Shown piece after piece: positions 8,230 to 16,692 of a stretch of 41,461 nt of DNA. Numbering within the stretch: position 1 is the first letter of the stretch; every line of letters begins with the position of its first letter. Location of the stretch: positions 1 through 41,461 of the forward strand of contig CAIYVX010000022.1 of NCBI GenBank assembly GCA_903929765.1. Direction: 5' to 3'. Made by a program: the position numbers and the translations under genes. The notes under the pieces are model-generated. The model did no database searches, was not told the origin of the DNA, and saw only the letters and a program-made list of their open reading frames with translations. The DNA is from an uncultured Planctomycetia bacterium (GTDB taxonomy: Bacteria; Planctomycetota; Phycisphaerae; FEN-1346; JAACEH01).

Positions 8230-8256
8230 GACGAGGCTGCGGCAATAAGTAATAAT
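8228..8256 (+). promoter_or_regulatory. Promoter of the rex-hydrogenase operon
   Basis: TTGACG (8228-8233) and AATAAT (8251-8256) have exact 17-base spacing and each matches consensus at five of six positions. Bound Rex at 8212-8229 would block polymerase, giving derepression when NADH is high. Confidence 0.7.
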
Positions 8257-8265
8257 CTGGCCAAA

Positions 8266-8281
8266 CGAGAAATATTTCTCG
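8266..8281. promoter_or_regulatory. Perfect 16-bp palindrome in the rex leader
   Basis: CGAGAAATATTTCTCG is a perfect palindrome between the -10 box and the rex start at 8302. Its GAAATATTTC centre resembles the middle of a Rex site but lacks the outer TTGT/ACAA, so it may be a second operator or bind another regulator. Confidence 0.45.
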
Positions 8282-8301
8282 ATTACGGCGGGGGTTTAGG
8301 G

Positions 8302-8997
8302 ATGGTTACTAAATCTGGCGTTTCTCAGGCAACCTTGCGGCGACTCCCAATTTATCTCCATCTCCTCCGCCAGCGCCTGGCGGCGGGGGCCACAAATATT
8401 TCCTGTACCGACATCGCCAAAGAACTCGGCCTGGACCCGACCCAGGTTCGTAAGGATCTGGAGGCCGCTGGGAACGTCGGCAAGCCGCGCGTCGGCTCCA
8501 ACATTGTTGCCCTCATCAACGCGATCGAGGATTTTCTTGGCTGGAACCGGGTTAACGAAGCCTTTCTGGTCGGAGCGGGAAACCTGGGGACGGCGTTGCT
8601 CGGTTATGAGCGGCTGAAGAATTATGGCGTGCACATCATTGCGGCGTTTGATGCCGATCCGTTGAGGATTGGCACGGAGATTTATGGCCGCCCGGTGCTG
8701 CCGGTGGAGCGGTTGCCGGACCTGGTGGCCCGCATGCACGTTTTGATTGGGATCATCACGGTGCCGGGGGAGCAGGCCCAGGGCGTGGCGGATCTGATGG
8801 TCGCCGGGGGCATCCGGGCCATCTGGAACTTCGCCCCGGTCAGCCTGCGTTTGCCTATAAACATCATCGTCCACAACGAGGAACTGTATTACTCGTTGGC
8901 CAAGCTGTCACGGAGGCTGGCCGACGACATGAAGACGTCTCACCAGACAGAAGGAGGGGTAATTACCCATGACCACGATGCAAGCGCGATCGCCTGA
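8302..8997 (+). CDS. rex: Redox-sensing transcriptional repressor Rex
   Basis: Rex represses fermentative and hydrogenase genes until NADH displaces it from DNA. The 231-residue protein has an N-terminal winged helix (about residues 1-80; TDIAKELGLDPTQVRKDLEAAG is the recognition region) and a Rossmann domain with the nucleotide loop FLVGAGNLGTALLGY near residue 90. The C-terminal helix (YYSLAKLSRRL) would swap between subunits. The conserved NFAPV segment is present. It is the first gene of the operon whose promoter carries a Rex site, so autoregulation is expected. Its last 29 bases overlap the start of the next gene. Confidence 0.95.
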   Translation: MVTKSGVSQATLRRLPIYLHLLRQRLAAGATNISCTDIAKELGLDPTQVRKDLEAAGNVGKPRVGSNIVALINAIEDFLGWNRVNEAFLVGAGNLGTALLGYERLKNYGVHIIAAFDADPLRIGTEIYGRPVLPVERLPDLVARMHVLIGIITVPGEQAQGVADLMVAGGIRAIWNFAPVSLRLPINIIVHNEELYYSLAKLSRRLADDMKTSHQTEGGVITHDHDASAIA

Positions 8998-9481
8998 CCG
9001 GGCGGAGCAACTGGCGACGCTCCGGGCGATCCTGGAACGTCACGGGCGCCAGCCGGCGAAACTGATTCCGATTTTGCAGGCCGTGCAGGACGAGTACCGT
9101 TACCTGCCCGAGGAGGTGCTGAGCTATGTGGCCACGGCTTTGGGGCTGCCGCCGGCCCACGTCTACGGCGTGGCCACCTTCTACGCCTACTTTGCCCTGG
9201 AGCCTAAGGGCAAGTACGTCGTCCGCCTCTGTGACGGCACGGCCTGCCACGTCAAGAATTCACTGCCCATTCTCGATGCTCTGCGCGACCATTTGCAGGT
9301 GGACGAGGAGCACAAGACCACGGCGGACATGCAGTTCACCGTCGAGACGGTGGCTTGCCTGGGGGCTTGCGGGTTGGCACCGGTGGTGATGATTAACGGC
9401 CAGGTCCACAGTCGGATGACGCCGGAAGCGGCGGTGCAGTTGATCGAGGAAATTCGTAAGAGCGAACCGGCAGAGGCCTAA
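8969..9481 (+). CDS. hydC: NuoE-like [2Fe-2S] hydrogenase subunit (HydC/HndA type)
   Basis: A 170-residue thioredoxin-like [2Fe-2S] subunit of an NAD-linked [FeFe] hydrogenase. The N-terminal helical bundle (residues 10-75, ending YGVATFYAYF) is typical of the NuoE family. The four cluster cysteines are Cys88 and Cys93 (CDGTAC) and Cys130 and Cys134 (CLGAC). AAGGAGGGG precedes the ATG at 8969, which overlaps the end of rex, implying translational coupling. It passes electrons between the NuoF-like flavoprotein and the hydrogenase subunit. The gene symbol follows the Thermotoga-type naming and is by analogy. Confidence 0.93.
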   Translation: MTTMQARSPDRAEQLATLRAILERHGRQPAKLIPILQAVQDEYRYLPEEVLSYVATALGLPPAHVYGVATFYAYFALEPKGKYVVRLCDGTACHVKNSLPILDALRDHLQVDEEHKTTADMQFTVETVACLGACGLAPVVMINGQVHSRMTPEAAVQLIEEIRKSEPAEA

Positions 9482-9499
9482 TTACAAGGAGTTTTGAAG

Positions 9500-11386
9500 A
9501 TGGTGGCCAAGGATGTGCTGACAGAAGCGGAACCAAAGATACCCCACGTCGCGGGACGCCGGATCATCGTCTGCGCCGGGACCGGCTGCAAAGCTAACGG
9601 CTCGGAAGCCGTCTATGAGGCTTTTCTCGAAAGCATTGCCGCAGCCGGCGCCCAGGTCGCCGTCGAGTTCAAGTCCGAGGGTGGCGACGGGGAGGTCTCC
9701 GTTACCAGGAGCGGTTGCCAGGGCGTCTGCTCACAGGCGCCGCTCGTGACCATTCTTCCGGATACCGTGTTGTACATGCGTGTTCAGCCGAGCGACGTCG
9801 AGGAGATCGTGGCCAAGACGCTCGTGGCGGGACAGGTGGTTGAACGGTTGCTCTACCACCTCCCGGACACCGGCGCGGCCTGTCGTGGGGCCAAGGATAT
9901 TCCGTTTCTCAATCGTCAGACCCACGTGGTGCTGCGCGAGGTCGGGTACCTGGATCCGGAAAATCTTCAGGAGTATCTTCGCCTCGGCGGCTACGAGGCC
10001 GCGCGGAAAGCCTTCCTGCAGATGACGCCGGAAGGAATCTGTATTGAGGTCGCGCAGTCGGGCCTGCGCGGACGCGGGGGCGGCGGGTTTCCCACCGGGC
10101 GCAAGTGGGAGGCGGCCCGACAGCGGCCGAACGTCAAGAAGTACGTCATCTGCAACGCCGACGAGGGTGATCCCGGGGCGTTCATGAATTGCTCGGTCAT
10201 GGAAGGTAATCCGCACAGCGTCATCGAAGGCCTGCTGATTGCCGCACGGGCCATCGGAGCGGATGAAGCCTATGTTTATATTCGAGCGGAGTACCCGCTG
10301 GCGGTCAAACGGATGAAGCAGGCCGTGGCCGATGCCGAAGCGGCGGGGTTCCTGGGCGACAACGTCTTTGGCTCCGGCCTTCGCGTCCATTGCGAGTTGA
10401 AGGAAGGAGCCGGGGCGTTCGTCTGCGGCGAAGAAACGGCGATGATCGCCTCGGTCGAAGGCCAGCGCGGCATGCCGCGGCCCAAGCCGCCGTTTCCGGC
10501 CTACAGCGGCTTGTGGGGCAAGCCGACGGTGATCAACAACGTGGAAACGCTGGCCCAGGTGACGAGGATTATCCGTGACGGCCCGGCGGTCTTTCGCCAA
10601 GTTGGCACCCCGACCGCCCCGGGCACCAAAACTTTCTCCATCACCGGCCACGTGGCTAACACCGGCCTGATCGAAGTGCCGCTGGGCACGACGCTCGGGG
10701 AAGTCGTCTACGGCATCGGCGGCGGAGTGACCGACGACGCGGGCCGGCTGTCCAAGGACGGCTTCAAAGCCGTGCAAATCGGCGGTCCATCGGGCGGCTG
10801 CCTGACGCCGGACCATGTTAACCTGCCGCTCGACTACGACGCCCTTCGCGGAGTTGGGGCGATGGTCGGCTCTGGCGGGCTGGTGGTCATGAACCAGCAG
10901 ACCTGCATCGTCAGCATCGCCCGGTTCTTCCTGGATTTCACCCAGCGGGAGTCGTGCGGCAAGTGCGTGTTGTGTCGCGAGGGCACGCGTCAGATGCTCG
11001 CCTTGCTGGACGACATCATCGCAGGCCGGGCCGACGCGACGACGTTGCCGCTGCTGGAGAGCCTGGCCCATGCGGTGCAGAAAGGCTCGCTGTGCGGGTT
11101 GGGCAAGACGGCGCCGAATCCGGTGCTCTCGACGCTGCGTCACTTCCGCCCTGAGTACGAGGCTCACATCGTTCAGAAACGCTGTCCCGCGGGGCGGTGC
11201 AAGGCCCTGCGTAAGATAACTATTAACGAAACCAAATGTATTGGCTGCGGGGCCTGCCTGCACAAGTGCCCGGTGAATGCCATCAGCGGAGAGAAGAAGA
11301 AGCCGCACCGTATTAACCTGGTCGCCTGCATTAAGTGCGGCGCGTGCGCCGAAGCGTGCAAGTTCGCCGCCGTGGAAGGAGTCTGA
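9500..11386 (+). CDS. hydB: NuoF-like NADH-binding hydrogenase subunit (HydB/HndC type)
   Basis: A flavoprotein of 628 residues. An N-terminal thioredoxin-like [2Fe-2S] domain (CAGTGCKANGS near residue 25; CQGVC near residue 75) leads into the NuoF core with GLRGRGGGGFPTGRKWE (NADH/FMN loop, near 190) and NADEGDPGAFMN. Next comes the NuoF [4Fe-4S] motif ESCGKCVLCREGT (near 490), then a C-terminal pair of ferredoxin clusters (CIGCGACLHKCP and CIKCGACAEACK). The ATG at 9500 has AAGGAG eight bases upstream. This architecture is that of HydB of electron-bifurcating hydrogenases, which couple NADH and reduced ferredoxin to proton reduction; bifurcation itself is an inference from family. Confidence 0.95.
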   Translation: MVAKDVLTEAEPKIPHVAGRRIIVCAGTGCKANGSEAVYEAFLESIAAAGAQVAVEFKSEGGDGEVSVTRSGCQGVCSQAPLVTILPDTVLYMRVQPSDVEEIVAKTLVAGQVVERLLYHLPDTGAACRGAKDIPFLNRQTHVVLREVGYLDPENLQEYLRLGGYEAARKAFLQMTPEGICIEVAQSGLRGRGGGGFPTGRKWEAARQRPNVKKYVICNADEGDPGAFMNCSVMEGNPHSVIEGLLIAARAIGADEAYVYIRAEYPLAVKRMKQAVADAEAAGFLGDNVFGSGLRVHCELKEGAGAFVCGEETAMIASVEGQRGMPRPKPPFPAYSGLWGKPTVINNVETLAQVTRIIRDGPAVFRQVGTPTAPGTKTFSITGHVANTGLIEVPLGTTLGEVVYGIGGGVTDDAGRLSKDGFKAVQIGGPSGGCLTPDHVNLPLDYDALRGVGAMVGSGGLVVMNQQTCIVSIARFFLDFTQRESCGKCVLCREGTRQMLALLDDIIAGRADATTLPLLESLAHAVQKGSLCGLGKTAPNPVLSTLRHFRPEYEAHIVQKRCPAGRCKALRKITINETKCIGCGACLHKCPVNAISGEKKKPHRINLVACIKCGACAEACKFAAVEGV

Positions 11387-11389
11387 GCC

Positions 11390-13399
11390 GTGATAAAACC
11401 AGCCGTAGTGACGATAGACGGACGCGACGTGGCCATCGAAGGCGAGCGCAACCTGCTCGAACTGATCCGCAAGGCCCACGTGGAATTACCGACGTTTTGC
11501 TACCACTCGGAACTGAGCATTTACGGCGCCTGCCGCCTGTGCCTGGTGGACGTCGAGGGCCGTGGTATCATGGGCGCCTGTTCGACGCCGCCGGAGCCGG
11601 GCATGCGCATCAAGACCAGCACCGCGGAAATCCGGGAGATCCGGCGGATCACCATCGAGTTGCTCCTGGCCAACCACGACGGCCATTGCCCGACTTGCCC
11701 CAAGAGCGACAACTGCAAGCTCCAGGCCCTGGCCCGGCGGATGGGCATCGAGACGATCCGCTTCAAGCCGCGTCAGAAGCGGGTCGAGGTGGACAATTCT
11801 TCGTGCTCGCTGACGCGCGATCCGAACAAGTGCATCCTGTGCGGCGATTGTGTCCGGGTCTGCACCGAGATTCAGGGCATCGGGGCGATCAACTTCGCCC
11901 ATCGCGGCAGCCAGGCCGCCGTGGAACCGGCCTTCGGCAAGAAGCTCGGGGACGTGGAGTGCGTCAACTGCGGGCAGTGCGCCGCCTTTTGCCCGACGGG
12001 CGTGCTGACGCCGAAGTCCGAAATTCCCGCCGTCTGGCGGGCTTTTGAAGACCCGCGAAAGAAGGTCGTGGCCCAGGTGGCCCCGGCCGTGCGCGTGGCT
12101 CTGGGCGAATGCTTCGGCCTGCCGCCGGGCGAGGAAGTGACGGGGCGGTTGGTGGCCGCGCTGCGGGCCATCGGCTTTGCCGCAGTTTACGACACATCGT
12201 TTACGGCCGATCTGACCGTGATCGAAGAGGGCACGGAGTTCCTGCAACGGAAGACCAAGGGCGGAAAGCTGCCGATGTTCACGTCCTGCTGCCCGGCCTG
12301 GGTCAAGTTCGCGGAGCACAACTATCCTGAACTGCTGCCGAATCTCTCCAGTTGCCGGTCGCCGCAACAGATGTTCGGCTCGCTGGCCAAGGAGACCTTG
12401 CCGCAACAACTCGGCGTGGCCAAGGAAGACCTGGTGGTCGTCTCGATCATGCCCTGCACGGCGAAAAAATTTGAGGCGCGCCGGCCGGAGTTTACCCACG
12501 ACGGCGTGGCCGACGTGGACATCGTCCTGACGACGCAGGAGCTGGCCCGGATGATCGAGGAAGCGGGCTTGGATTTCAAAGCCCTCGAACCCGACAGCCT
12601 CGACATGCCCTTCGGGTTCTACACCGGGGCCGGGGTGATCTTCGGGGCTTCGGGCGGCGTGAGCGAAGCGGTGCTGCGTTTTGCGGCGGAGGCCCTGACC
12701 GGCAAGCCGCTGGCCAAGGTCGATTTCCTTCAGGTGCGTGGTGAAGGCGGCTTGCGCGAGGCCAGCGTGGTCATTGACGGGACGACCGTCAAAATCGCCA
12801 TGGTTCACGGGTTGGCCAACGCGCGGCACGTCGCCGAGCTGGTCAAGGCCGGCAAGGCCGATTACGACGTGATCGAGGTCATGGCCTGTCCCGGCGGCTG
12901 CATCGGCGGGGCCGGGCAGCCCATTGCCGGGAACGGTTTGGCCCGCAAGGCTCGGACCAAAGGCTTGTACGATGCGGACAAGCGGCTGCCGCTGCACAAA
13001 TCACAGGACAACCTGTTTGTCACACAGTCTTACCAGGAGCATCTGGGACCGGTCGGCGGCGAGCGGGCTCACAATTTGCTGCATACGCACTATCACAATC
13101 GCCGGCCGAGCGATGAGGGGGAACTACAGAAACATGAGACGCCGGCCGAGGTGCGCCTCCAGGTCAAGATTTGCGCCGGAACGGCCTGCCTGGTTCGTGG
13201 GGCGCAGAAGATTGCCCATGCCGTACGTGGCTACGTCGAAGAGCACAGCCTCCAGAACATGGTCGACGTTCGGATGATTTTCTGTTCGGAGAATTGTGGC
13301 AACGGTCCCACGGTGATGGTCGGCGACCGGGTCTTGCCGCGCTGCACGGTGGAGGAGGCCCGGCAGGCTTTGGACGAGGAGTTGGCCAATCACACGTGA
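11390..13399 (+). CDS. hydA: Catalytic [FeFe] hydrogenase, group A, with extra C-terminal [2Fe-2S] domain
   Basis: A 669-residue catalytic subunit, starting at GTG 11390 with GGAAGGAG upstream and only three bases after hydB. Order: plant-type [2Fe-2S] (Cys37, 48, 51), His/Cys [4Fe-4S] (HDGHCPTCPKSDNC), two ferredoxin clusters (CILCGDCVRVC, CVNCGQCAAFCP), then the H-cluster domain. All three signatures are intact: L1 TSCCPAW at 298, L2 MPCTAKKFE at 354, L3 MACPGGCIGGAGQP at 498. The proton-relay cysteine in TSCCP is present, so it should be active. After the small-subunit-like tail comes a thioredoxin-like [2Fe-2S] domain (CAGTAC near 595, CSENCGNGP near 635). The HydE/F/G maturases are not in the window. 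Confidence 0.96.
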   Translation: MIKPAVVTIDGRDVAIEGERNLLELIRKAHVELPTFCYHSELSIYGACRLCLVDVEGRGIMGACSTPPEPGMRIKTSTAEIREIRRITIELLLANHDGHCPTCPKSDNCKLQALARRMGIETIRFKPRQKRVEVDNSSCSLTRDPNKCILCGDCVRVCTEIQGIGAINFAHRGSQAAVEPAFGKKLGDVECVNCGQCAAFCPTGVLTPKSEIPAVWRAFEDPRKKVVAQVAPAVRVALGECFGLPPGEEVTGRLVAALRAIGFAAVYDTSFTADLTVIEEGTEFLQRKTKGGKLPMFTSCCPAWVKFAEHNYPELLPNLSSCRSPQQMFGSLAKETLPQQLGVAKEDLVVVSIMPCTAKKFEARRPEFTHDGVADVDIVLTTQELARMIEEAGLDFKALEPDSLDMPFGFYTGAGVIFGASGGVSEAVLRFAAEALTGKPLAKVDFLQVRGEGGLREASVVIDGTTVKIAMVHGLANARHVAELVKAGKADYDVIEVMACPGGCIGGAGQPIAGNGLARKARTKGLYDADKRLPLHKSQDNLFVTQSYQEHLGPVGGERAHNLLHTHYHNRRPSDEGELQKHETPAEVRLQVKICAGTACLVRGAQKIAHAVRGYVEEHSLQNMVDVRMIFCSENCGNGPTVMVGDRVLPRCTVEEARQALDEELANHT

Positions 13400-13433
13400 G
13401 CGGCCACGGAAGGTGAAACTTAAGGAGTAAACC

Positions 13434-15197
13434 ATGGATGTGGCGCCGCCAATTTATACCGAGCAGAACGAGTGCCAGGACTGTTTCAAGTGCGTGCGCG
13501 AGTGTCCGGTCAAGGCGATCAAGATCGGGAATTCCTGCGCCACCATTATTCAGGAATCCTGCCTGGCCTGCGGTCACTGTGTCGGCGTCTGTCCGAGCGG
13601 AGCCAAGCGCGTCCGCGATGATCTGGGAGTGGCGCAGCGTCTGCTGAAAACCCGTAATCAGGTGCTGGTCTCGCTGGCGCCGTCCTTTATCTCGGAGTTT
13701 CCCGGCGTTGAGCCGGCCGTGCTGGTCCGGGCGTTGAAACAACTGGGTTTCGCCGGCGTGTCGGAAACCGCCTTGGGTGCTCAGGAGGTTTCCGGCAGCG
13801 TGGCCGCGCTGATGCGCGAGGGGGCGCCGCGGCTCATCCTGTCATCGGCCTGTCCGGTGATCGTGGACTTTTTGCAGAAGTATCGGCCGGCCTACGCGGC
13901 GGCGCTGACGCCCATGGCCTCCCCGGTCCTGGCCCACTGCCGGATGTTGCGGTCGGTCTATGGTGCCGAAATCGGCATCGTCTTTGTGTCGCCGTGCATC
14001 GCCAAAAAACGCGAGGCCGATGCCTACCCGGACTTGCTGGACGTGGCGATCACGTTCGACGACCTGCATCGCTGGCTGGCCGAGCAGAAGATCGACTTGT
14101 CCGCCGTGAAAGCAAATTCGGAGGACCACTTCATTCCGGAACCGGCGGAGGAGGGGGGCTTGTATCCGATCGACGGCGGCATGTCGGCCAGTGTGAAGGC
14201 CGGGTGCCTGGCCACCGAAGCCCAGTGCATGGCCTTTTCCGGCATGGCCACGATTCAGAAGGCCCTCGACCAGATGGCCGACGCCCGGCTGGAGCAGTCG
14301 CTCTTTCTGGAGTTGCTGGCTTGCGAAGGCGGCTGCGTCAACGGCCCCAAGGCCGCTAGTCGCACGGCCACAGTCCTGAAACGCTCGCAGATCATCGGCT
14401 ATGCCCGGACAGATTTGGCCAAGTTGCCGCGCCCGGCCACGGCTCCGGTGCTGCCGCGCCGCCCCGTCGCTCCGATCGCGGTCCGCAATTATCCGGAAGG
14501 GCGAATCCGCGAGTGTCTCCGTTCCATCGGCAAGCAGACGGTCGAAGAGGAATTGAATTGCGGCGGCTGCGGTTACGACAACTGTCGTGAGTTCGCCAAG
14601 GCCCTGGTCGACGGCAAAGCCGAGAAGGTCATGTGCGTGACCTACATGCGCAAACTGGCCCAGAAAAAGGCCAACGCTCTGATGACGCGGACGCCCAACG
14701 GCGTGGTTATTGTCGATGCCGACCTGAAGATTATCGAGTGCAACGAGCCGTTTGCCCTGATGATGGGGGCGGAACTGAAAGCGGCCTTCCAGGCTCGGCC
14801 GGGGCTTGAAGGCACGCCTTTGCGCTCGGTCGCTCCGTTTCACAATCTTTTCCAGGCCGTACTCACCGAGGGCGAGGCGATTCTTAACCGCGACATCCGC
14901 TACAAACTTTCCGTCCTCCAGGCCTCGATTTTTTTGATTGAAGAACACCACGTGGTCTGCGGCATCTTCCAGGACATTACCCGACCGGCCGGGAAAGCCG
15001 AGCGGGTCATCGCTCAGGCCCAGCAGGTGATTCATAAGAACCTGACCACGGTTCAGCAGATCGCCTATCTGCTGGGCGAGAATGCCGCCGAGTCCGAGGT
15101 CACGCTCAATGCGATGATCGAGTCCTTCACCAAGACCGAAGAAACAGACGATCCTGACGACCGGCGGTCGGGGAGCGTGCCCCATGGCCAACGGTGA
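13434..15197 (+). CDS. Sensory-type [FeFe] hydrogenase with PAS domain
   Basis: A 587-residue protein. Two ferredoxin clusters open it (CQDCFKCVRECP and CLACGHCVGVCP, residues 15-55). A diverged H-cluster domain follows: L1 SSACP at 137-141, L2 SPCIAKKREAD at 186, L3 LACEGGCVNGP near 296. The cluster cysteines survive, but the proton-relay cysteine of TSCCP is Ala and the L2 Met is Ser, as in sensory HydS proteins. Then come a [4Fe-4S] motif NCGGCGYDNC near 376, a PAS domain (about 410-510) and a helical tail. No kinase or output domain is present; the downstream phosphatase overlaps it by 14 bases and is the likely output. This fits the group C sensory class. AAGGAG precedes the ATG. Confidence 0.9.
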   Translation: MDVAPPIYTEQNECQDCFKCVRECPVKAIKIGNSCATIIQESCLACGHCVGVCPSGAKRVRDDLGVAQRLLKTRNQVLVSLAPSFISEFPGVEPAVLVRALKQLGFAGVSETALGAQEVSGSVAALMREGAPRLILSSACPVIVDFLQKYRPAYAAALTPMASPVLAHCRMLRSVYGAEIGIVFVSPCIAKKREADAYPDLLDVAITFDDLHRWLAEQKIDLSAVKANSEDHFIPEPAEEGGLYPIDGGMSASVKAGCLATEAQCMAFSGMATIQKALDQMADARLEQSLFLELLACEGGCVNGPKAASRTATVLKRSQIIGYARTDLAKLPRPATAPVLPRRPVAPIAVRNYPEGRIRECLRSIGKQTVEEELNCGGCGYDNCREFAKALVDGKAEKVMCVTYMRKLAQKKANALMTRTPNGVVIVDADLKIIECNEPFALMMGAELKAAFQARPGLEGTPLRSVAPFHNLFQAVLTEGEAILNRDIRYKLSVLQASIFLIEEHHVVCGIFQDITRPAGKAERVIAQAQQVIHKNLTTVQQIAYLLGENAAESEVTLNAMIESFTKTEETDDPDDRRSGSVPHGQR

Positions 15198-16365
15198 GCA
15201 TTTTCTCGAAGTCGCCCACTGGCAGCACCGCAAGCACGGCCAGGTCGTGCCCGGCGACGTTTTCCTCAGCCGGCGCATCAAGGAAGAGGACCGCGTCATC
15301 TCGGTCCTATCCGACGGCCTGGGCAGCGGCATCAAAGCCAGCGTCCTGGCGACGCTGACCGCTACGATGGCCGCCAAGTTCATCGAAAACTACACCGATG
15401 TCAAGCAGACGGCGGAAGTCGTCCTTGACACCTTGCCGGTGTGCAGCGTGCGCAAGATCAGCTATTCGACCTTCACCATCGTTGACATCGATACCGCCGG
15501 CCACACCCGCGTGGTGGAACACGGCAATCCGACCTATGTTCTGCTGCGCAACGGGCGGGCTCTGGGCGTGCCGAAGCAGAACATCAAGCTCGATCGCTGG
15601 CACGACCGCGAAGTCTTCTTCTCGGAGTTTAACGCCGAAGTCGGCGACTATCTGCTGGTCTTTTCCGATGGCGTGACCCAGGCGGCCATCGGCTCGCGCG
15701 GCATGCCGATGGGCTGGGGGGTCGAGAATGTCGTTCGCTTTGCCGGCGATTTAGTCCGGCGGAAGACCGAAGTCTCGGCCAATGAATTGGCCCAGGCCCT
15801 GGCCGACGCCGCTCTGGCCCTGGATGATTTTGTGCCCAAAGACGACATTTCCGCGGCGGCGATCTACCTGCGCCAGCCCCGCCGGTTGCTGCTCCTGACC
15901 GGACCGCCCTTTGCCCGGGCCAAGGATCACGAACTGGCGGAACAACTGCGCACTTTTCCTGGCCGCAAGGTTATCTGCGGCGGAACTACGGCCAATATCG
16001 TCGGCCGGGAATGGGGTCGCCAGGTGGTCATGGCCCTTGATCCCTACGCGACCGCCGAACCGCCGATCTCACGTCTGGCGGGCGTCGACCTGATCACCGA
16101 GGGCACGCTGACGCTGGGCCGCCTGGCGGACGCGATGGAGAAAGGCTTCGTCCGCGAGCGCGCGCCGCGCAACGCGGTGGGCCTGCTCGCGGCCGAGTTG
16201 CTCGACAGCGATCTGATCCAGTTCGTCGTCGGCACGCGCATCAACGAGGCTCACCAGGATCCCGACATTCCGATGGAGTTGGAGATTCGCCGCCACCTGG
16301 TCGCCCGCATCGCCCGCGTCCTCGAACAGAAGTACTTGAAAGAAACACACACTAAGTATATTTGA
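15184..16365 (+). CDS. SpoIIE/PP2C-type serine phosphatase
   Basis: A 393-residue protein. Residues about 10-230 form a SpoIIE-type PP2C domain with metal-binding aspartates in LSDGLGSGIKAS (near 43), LLVFSDGVTQA (near 162) and DDISAAAIYL (near 222). The rest (about 235-393) is a conserved extension with a glycine-rich turn (VICGGTTANIVGREWG) of unknown function. The start codon lies inside the end of the sensory hydrogenase gene, so the two are translationally coupled and probably act as one signalling pair. The substrate is likely a phosphorylated anti-sigma-antagonist or similar protein, but none is encoded in the window. Confidence 0.88.
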   Translation: MANGEHFLEVAHWQHRKHGQVVPGDVFLSRRIKEEDRVISVLSDGLGSGIKASVLATLTATMAAKFIENYTDVKQTAEVVLDTLPVCSVRKISYSTFTIVDIDTAGHTRVVEHGNPTYVLLRNGRALGVPKQNIKLDRWHDREVFFSEFNAEVGDYLLVFSDGVTQAAIGSRGMPMGWGVENVVRFAGDLVRRKTEVSANELAQALADAALALDDFVPKDDISAAAIYLRQPRRLLLLTGPPFARAKDHELAEQLRTFPGRKVICGGTTANIVGREWGRQVVMALDPYATAEPPISRLAGVDLITEGTLTLGRLADAMEKGFVRERAPRNAVGLLAAELLDSDLIQFVVGTRINEAHQDPDIPMELEIRRHLVARIARVLEQKYLKETHTKYI

Positions 16366-16410
16366 AGTAGTCCGCCGATTGTCGCGACAAGTTGCGGGAG
16401 ATTGACGTAG

Positions 16411-16458
16411 AAGGGAAAAAAAGAAGGACGCTCCGGGTCAGGCGGGGCGTCCACCTTT
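16411..16458. terminator. Bidirectional terminator-like hairpin
   Basis: The stem GGACGC-T-CC/GG-G-GCGTCC (16426-16452) lies 60 bases after the phosphatase stop. On the plus strand only ACCTTTT follows; on the minus strand TTCTTTTTTTTCCC follows, so it is a stronger terminator in that direction. It most likely ends the hydrogenase operon. Confidence 0.55.
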
Positions 16459-16678
16459 TGCGGCCGCCAAACCTGGGTTGGTCCAGTGGGGCACGCGTCA
16501 AACATCTCGGACCGGTACCGCACCAACGCGGCACCCCCGATAGGGATAATGTACATTAAGTGTACCACAGTTCTTAGAAAATGCACGTCCTTGACTTGGT
16601 GAAAAAGAGGGTGCTGACAGGGTCATGGCAGCGGCGCATCCCCATGCGGGACAACAAGATAGAGATGGCGTTCAATTT

Positions 16679-16692
16679 TTGACAGGTTGTCA
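16679..16692. promoter_or_regulatory. Possible operator and -35 box of the GntR gene
   Basis: TGACA-GGT-TGTCA is a perfect inverted repeat and overlaps TTGACA, a consensus -35 box, about 120 bases before the regulator gene. The matching -10 box is weak, so the promoter is uncertain; autoregulation by the GntR protein is a guess. Confidence 0.3.

Larger units (their letters stand above)
7887..8301. other. 415-bp divergent regulatory gap
   Basis: No gene is seen. The left end holds the tRNA-Ser promoter; 7933-8160 shows nothing recognisable; the right end, 8165-8281, holds the hydrogenase-operon control region: a nested inverted repeat, a Rex operator, a sigma-70 promoter and a perfect palindrome. 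Confidence 0.7.
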
